A DNA stretch of 19,573 nt, taken from TMED23 sp964639965 (GTDB lineage Bacteria; Pseudomonadota; Alphaproteobacteria; Rhodospirillales; UBA2165). A program made the position numbers and the translations under genes. Of this stretch, positions 16,341 to 19,573 are shown piece by piece. The number at the start of each line of letters is the position of its first letter. Within the stretch, counting starts at the first letter, position 1. Below the pieces are notes generated by a model. It was not told the DNA's origin. It was given only the letters and a program-made list of their open reading frames with translations, and did no database searches. The stretch spans positions 1-19,573 of the forward strand of contig CAZXGI010000047.1 in the NCBI GenBank assembly GCA_964639965.1, read 5' to 3'.

Positions 16341-16637
16341 ATGCGGACTATAGTTCTTTCCATTTTAGCACTTGGGCTTCTTTTATTAAACTCAACTAAG
16401 TTATGGTCAAATGATTTGGATGAAGCAGAAAGTGTTTATTTTGACCACAGAGTAAATTTTTTTGACATGAGCATAATTACCAATAATTATTTATGCTCTA
16501 CAGCGATGAAAGACAATTTACCGGAGTGGGAAACGGCCGATATCTACAAACCTTATATCCGTGAAGCGCTATTACGCGGTTTCAATAAGACAAAATGTTC
16601 CCAAATAACAAGAAAATATAGGGACATGAAAAATTAA
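16341..16637 (+). CDS. Small exported protein of unknown function
   Basis: This 98-residue protein begins with a clear signal sequence (MRTIVLSILALGLLLLNSTKLWSN), so the mature form of about 75 residues should be periplasmic. The mature part has two cysteines (NYLCSTA and NKTKCSQ), which could form a disulfide, and is otherwise charged and helical-looking. I recognise no family. The ATG is preceded by AGGA at a 7-nt spacing, which supports translation. It is followed 14 nt after its stop by an 8-bp inverted repeat. It lies upstream of the RTX gene on the same strand, but the 190-nt spacer makes a common operon uncertain. Confidence 0.75.
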   Translation: MRTIVLSILALGLLLLNSTKLWSNDLDEAESVYFDHRVNFFDMSIITNNYLCSTAMKDNLPEWETADIYKPYIREALLRGFNKTKCSQITRKYRDMKN

Positions 16638-16650
16638 ATCAAAATAACAT

Positions 16651-16676
16651 GATTTCTTGATATTTTGTAAGAAATC
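16651..16676 (+). terminator. Possible weak terminator hairpin
   Basis: An 8-bp perfect inverted repeat (GATTTCTT at 16651-16658, AAGAAATC at 16669-16676) with a 10-nt loop begins 14 nt after the stop of the small exported protein gene. The stem is AT-rich and no T-run follows, so it is a weak candidate at best. Confidence 0.3.
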
Positions 16677-16807
16677 TATTAAAGAACATAATAAACAAAT
16701 TAACAAATGGCTAAAAAGTGCCAATGAATTGAAATAGCAATAGAAATTGCTTTTTCTAGTGAGTTCTGGGCGTGAAATCCAGGATTCAAGTTTTTTCGTA
16801 TTGTAGT

Positions 16808-16822
16808 CCGACAGGAGGTCGG
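16808..16822 (+). promoter_or_regulatory. Hairpin presenting a strong Shine-Dalgarno sequence
   Basis: CCGAC (16808-16812) and GTCGG (16818-16822) can pair around the loop AGGAG. The AGGAGG at 16813-16818 is therefore held in the loop and closing base pair of a short GC-rich stem. It lies 10 nt before the ATG of the short upstream ORF at 16829. The arrangement could modulate translation, which is inference. Confidence 0.45.
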
Positions 16823-16828
16823 TAGCCA

Positions 16829-16957
16829 ATGCAGCTTGATGACTTTTTAAAAGCCATAACGGATATTATCGTGATTATTGCGTACCGTTTATGTGCTAAT
16901 TCTTTCCAAATAAATGGACTGCTCCGTCTGAAGATGTCTGGAGCAATATATGTCTAG
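16829..16957 (+). CDS. Short upstream ORF overlapping the RTX gene start
   Basis: This is a 42-codon ORF (MQLDDFLKAITDII at the start, hydrophobic around residues 10-20, ending SGAIYV). It has AGGAGG at a 10-nt spacing from its ATG, the best Shine-Dalgarno in the region. Its stop lies 8 nt past the ATG of the RTX gene, in a different frame, so ribosomes finishing it would sit on the RTX ribosome-binding site. It may be a leader peptide that couples or regulates RTX translation, or a small membrane-associated peptide. I recognise no family, and it may not be a conserved gene. Confidence 0.45.
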   Translation: MQLDDFLKAITDIIVIIAYRLCANSFQINGLLRLKMSGAIYV

Positions 16958-19573
16958 TGTAGATGCTGTTAGCAACCTAAATTCCATACAAATCTCAAAA
17001 ATCCAGAAGGCAGATTATCTGCCTCGTCCGATTGGTGATGGTTCAGTACTTGCACCAGGAAATTTTATCGTTCCTGAACTACGCGATATTGGAGATAGAA
17101 AAACAGCGACCGCCCGAACTTTTGGCCGACATGGTCAACTCAACACATTAACAGCGGAATTCCGGAGATTACGATCAGATATTATTAGTGTAGATATTAC
17201 AGCGAATGGAAATCGACAAGGCGGAATAGCATCAATCAATATTCACCTTTTTGAAAATGGAGATATCCGAGGTTACGATAATAATGGATCAGGTAATGTG
17301 AATTCCATCTCTGCCCCAAAAGTTGAATTTTTAAAGAGCGGCATTCAAACACAATTATCATTCAGCACAAGCCAAGCCCAGTCACCAAATTATACAAGTG
17401 CCACGCATCTTGATTCTTTAGATTATAGATCATGGAGTTTGACCCCACGAATTATTAAAATTTTAGAGGGGCTTGGTGACCCCCGTACTGCTTCCCCAGA
17501 ACTCGAACGAGCAAAAAATATTTTTTACAACAGAAACGCAATTATCGGGGCGTATGGCATTGATGTTCTTACAGGAACTTCAGCGGCCGAGCGTATTTCC
17601 GGTGGTCAAGGGAACGATGTTATATCAGCGGGTCAGGGAGATGACACTTTATATGGTGGTTTAGATGACGACACTGTTAGAGGAGAGGCTGGAAATGACA
17701 TTCTAAGAGGTGGTTCAGGAAATGATACTCTTGAGGGAGGAACAGGTACTGATATTTTATATGGCGGTATAGAAGATGATGTCCTGGAAGGAGGTCTCGG
17801 TGCTGATACACTAAACGGGGGACCAGGAACTGATACCGCAAGCTACTCGGCCGAAACTACAACAGTAACCGTTAATCTTGAAAATCAAACGGGTGTTGAT
17901 TCTGGTGGCTCAAATGACACTTTATCCAGCATTGAGAATGCCACAGGAGGTTCAGGCAACGATTCACTTACCGGCTCTACCGGAGTTAACACGCTGAATG
18001 GGGGTAACGGAAATGATACTCTAAATGGCGGCACAGGCGCAGATACAATAAATGGCGGAAATGGCAACGACACCGTTAGTTATTCAAATGATGCTTCAGC
18101 CGTACAGGTTGATCTCGCAAATAATACAGCGACAGATGGTGGTACAGCGATGCAACCGGGAACCGATTCAACTGATACACTATCTAGTATCGAAAATGCT
18201 ACAGGTTCGGCCTATGATGACACATTAACCGGAGATAATAACGTTAACATATTGAGGGGTCTCGCTGGAGACGATGTAATTAGCGCCGCAGATGGTGATG
18301 ACACACTTATCGGGGACGCCGGTGACGATCAACTAACCGGCGGAAATGGTTCTGATTGGGCAGATTATTCGGAAGATCCCGCAGCTATTGTTGTTAATAT
18401 GGACACTAATCCACAAACAGTAACCGACGGTTGGGGTGACACTGACACCCTTGATAGCATAGAAAATATTGCAGGTTCAGCCTTCAACGATAGCATGGAT
18501 GGCGATGCTCGAAATAACATCTTAAAAGGTAATAATGGCGACGATACAATAAATGCGCTTGATGGCGATGACACGCTAATTGGAGGTGCCGGTACCGACC
18601 TGCTAAACGGCGGAAATCACGATACATTAGGTGACACGGTAGATTATACCGACGATCCCGCAGCTGTCACTGTTGATCTCGAAGATACATCAACTGGTGG
18701 CGAAGGAAAGGGTATTGATGGTTGGGGTGCCACCGATACATACACGGGTATCGAGAATGCCACCGGTTCAGGTTATAATGATTCTCTGACCGGCAGTTCA
18801 GGTGCCAATACGATAAAAGGCGGGGGTGGTAACGATACAATATATGCCACAAATGGTCTGGACACACTTCAGGGCGGAACGGGGACTGATACCGCAAACT
18901 ATTTGGCCTGGGCATCGGCCGTTACAGTTGATCTAGCAGCCGGAACAAAAACTGATGGAAACGCTGCTAACAACGATACACTATCCGCTATTGAAAACGT
19001 GGTTGGTTCAGATTTAGCAGACACCCTGACCGGTGATAATAATGCCAACGTATTGAGTGGTGAAGACGGCGACGATAACATTAAAGGCGGTGGTGGTAAC
19101 GATACGCTAAACGGAGGTGATGATAACGATACATTAGACGGGGAAAATGGTAACGATACCCTAAATGGGGGGAACGGTCAGGATTCACTGACAGGCGGCG
19201 CGGGAAATGACGCACTAAGCGGCGGAGCTGGTAATGACACCTTGGTCGGAACATCCGGAACCAATACGCTAGAGGGTGGAACGGGTGATGACACCATTAC
19301 TGGAGGAACAGGAACAGATACTCTCATTTATTCAAATGCTGCTAGCGCCGTAACCGTCGATTTATCAGCGGGCGCTGTTGGTGCAGGAACAACAACCGGA
19401 GGCGATGGTAGTGATAATTTTACCGGTATTGAGAATGTAACAGGTTCTAATAGCAATGATAATATAACCGGTGACAGTGGTGCTAACGTATTAACTGGCG
19501 CAGGTGGTAATGATACACTGAATGGTGGCGCCGGAAATGACACTTTAACCGCGGGAACAGGTGATGATACCCT
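16950..19573 (+). CDS. Large RTX-type calcium-binding protein, incomplete at the right edge
   Basis: The frame is open from the ATG at 16950 to the end of the window (874 codons) and continues beyond. GGAG lies 6 nt before the start. Residues 1 to about 217 match no family I recognise and have no N-terminal signal peptide, which fits secretion by a type I system. From Gly218 onward the protein consists of RTX nonapeptides of the GGxGxDxLx kind (for example GGQGNDVIS, GGSGNDTLE, GGTGTDILY), which bind calcium in a parallel beta roll. Six times the rolls are interrupted by a linker of the form DTxxYSxxxxxVxVDL, then DTLxxIENxxGS. The C-terminal secretion signal must lie outside the window, and no transporter genes are visible. 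The repeat part is visibly richer in G and C than its neighbours, mostly because of glycine and aspartate codons. Function (adhesin, S-layer, enzyme carrier) cannot be told. Confidence 0.93.
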   Translation, partial: MSSVDAVSNLNSIQISKIQKADYLPRPIGDGSVLAPGNFIVPELRDIGDRKTATARTFGRHGQLNTLTAEFRRLRSDIISVDITANGNRQGGIASINIHLFENGDIRGYDNNGSGNVNSISAPKVEFLKSGIQTQLSFSTSQAQSPNYTSATHLDSLDYRSWSLTPRIIKILEGLGDPRTASPELERAKNIFYNRNAIIGAYGIDVLTGTSAAERISGGQGNDVISAGQGDDTLYGGLDDDTVRGEAGNDILRGGSGNDTLEGGTGTDILYGGIEDDVLEGGLGADTLNGGPGTDTASYSAETTTVTVNLENQTGVDSGGSNDTLSSIENATGGSGNDSLTGSTGVNTLNGGNGNDTLNGGTGADTINGGNGNDTVSYSNDASAVQVDLANNTATDGGTAMQPGTDSTDTLSSIENATGSAYDDTLTGDNNVNILRGLAGDDVISAADGDDTLIGDAGDDQLTGGNGSDWADYSEDPAAIVVNMDTNPQTVTDGWGDTDTLDSIENIAGSAFNDSMDGDARNNILKGNNGDDTINALDGDDTLIGGAGTDLLNGGNHDTLGDTVDYTDDPAAVTVDLEDTSTGGEGKGIDGWGATDTYTGIENATGSGYNDSLTGSSGANTIKGGGGNDTIYATNGLDTLQGGTGTDTANYLAWASAVTVDLAAGTKTDGNAANNDTLSAIENVVGSDLADTLTGDNNANVLSGEDGDDNIKGGGGNDTLNGGDDNDTLDGENGNDTLNGGNGQDSLTGGAGNDALSGGAGNDTLVGTSGTNTLEGGTGDDTITGGTGTDTLIYSNAASAVTVDLSAGAVGAGTTTGGDGSDNFTGIENVTGSNSNDNITGDSGANVLTGAGGNDTLNGGAGNDTLTAGTGDDT
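17601..19573 (+). repeat. RTX nonapeptide tracts with six linker superunits
   Basis: Tandem GGxGxD-type nonapeptides alternate with six linkers starting at about 17832, 18069, 18354, 18633, 18888 and 19317. The start-to-start distances are 237, 285, 279, 255 and 429 nt (79, 95, 93, 85 and 143 codons). Each linker has a tyrosine after DT (SYS, DYS, DYT, NYL, IYS), a VxVDL-like strand, and an IENxxGS segment. The last interval is longer because it holds a long uninterrupted nonapeptide tract (about 19060-19310). The pattern suggests duplication of a roll-plus-linker unit of roughly 80-95 codons, followed by drift. Confidence 0.9.

Noticed and set aside
16572..16829. An 85-codon minus-strand open frame
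   Set aside because: It overlaps the end of the better supported small exported protein gene and has no recognisable features.
17885..19543. Several minus-strand open frames rich in Ser and Pro
   Set aside because: They are antisense shadows of the RTX repeats; the low-complexity composition mirrors the Gly/Asp-rich plus-strand codons.

Overview
The window comes from an AT-rich alphaproteobacterium and is probably a metagenome-assembled scaffold, because an exact run of 100 N sits at 3899-3998. The alphaproteobacterial assignment rests on gene order. A PEP carboxykinase gene stands divergently from a ChvI/ChvG-type two-component system, which is followed on the minus strand by a short HPr kinase, a mannose-type PTS EIIA, an HPr and S-adenosylhomocysteinase. 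MsrP/MsrQ and a small CHCC zinc-finger gene in front of polA fit the same group.

Layout. Positions 144-4984 (minus strand) hold chvI, chvG (interrupted by the N gap), hprK, PTS EIIA, HPr and ahcY. The rapZ gene usually found between hprK and the EIIA gene is missing, and a 245-nt spacer with a 12-bp perfect inverted repeat takes its place. A 525-nt divergent intergenic region separates this block from a GTP-type PEP carboxykinase (5510-7342, plus). Directly after its stop, in the same frame, lies what looks like the C-terminal remnant of a MetE-like methyltransferase gene. Positions 7471-9077 (minus) encode the methionine sulfoxide reductase pair msrP-msrQ. Positions 9139-12200 (minus) hold polA behind a zinc-finger gene. 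A divergent ABC-transporter ATPase (12347-13333, plus) has no permease beside it.

From 13.6 to 16.6 kb the window is less conserved. It holds a small putative lipoprotein, an NTF2-like protein, a MORN-repeat protein, an LLM-class flavin oxidoreductase and a small exported protein with two cysteines. From 16950 to the right edge runs an incomplete gene for a large RTX-type calcium-binding protein. It has about 217 residues of unrecognised N-terminus, then glycine/aspartate-rich nonapeptides interspersed with six copies of a recurring linker. A 42-codon ORF with a strong Shine-Dalgarno sequence, partly inside a small hairpin, lies just upstream and overlaps its start by 8 nt.

How the genes fit together. 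ChvG/ChvI probably senses the envelope environment. HprK, HPr (with both His15 and Ser46) and EIIA form a regulatory phosphorelay rather than a sugar-uptake system. PEP carboxykinase affects the PEP pool that drives such a relay. MsrPQ repairs oxidised periplasmic methionines. No tRNA, rRNA, CRISPR array or insertion sequence was recognised. The points most worth a second look are the RTX gene with its upstream short ORF, the missing rapZ, the GTP-type carboxykinase in a slot where I expect an ATP-type enzyme, the methyltransferase remnant, and the probably under-sized gap in chvG.
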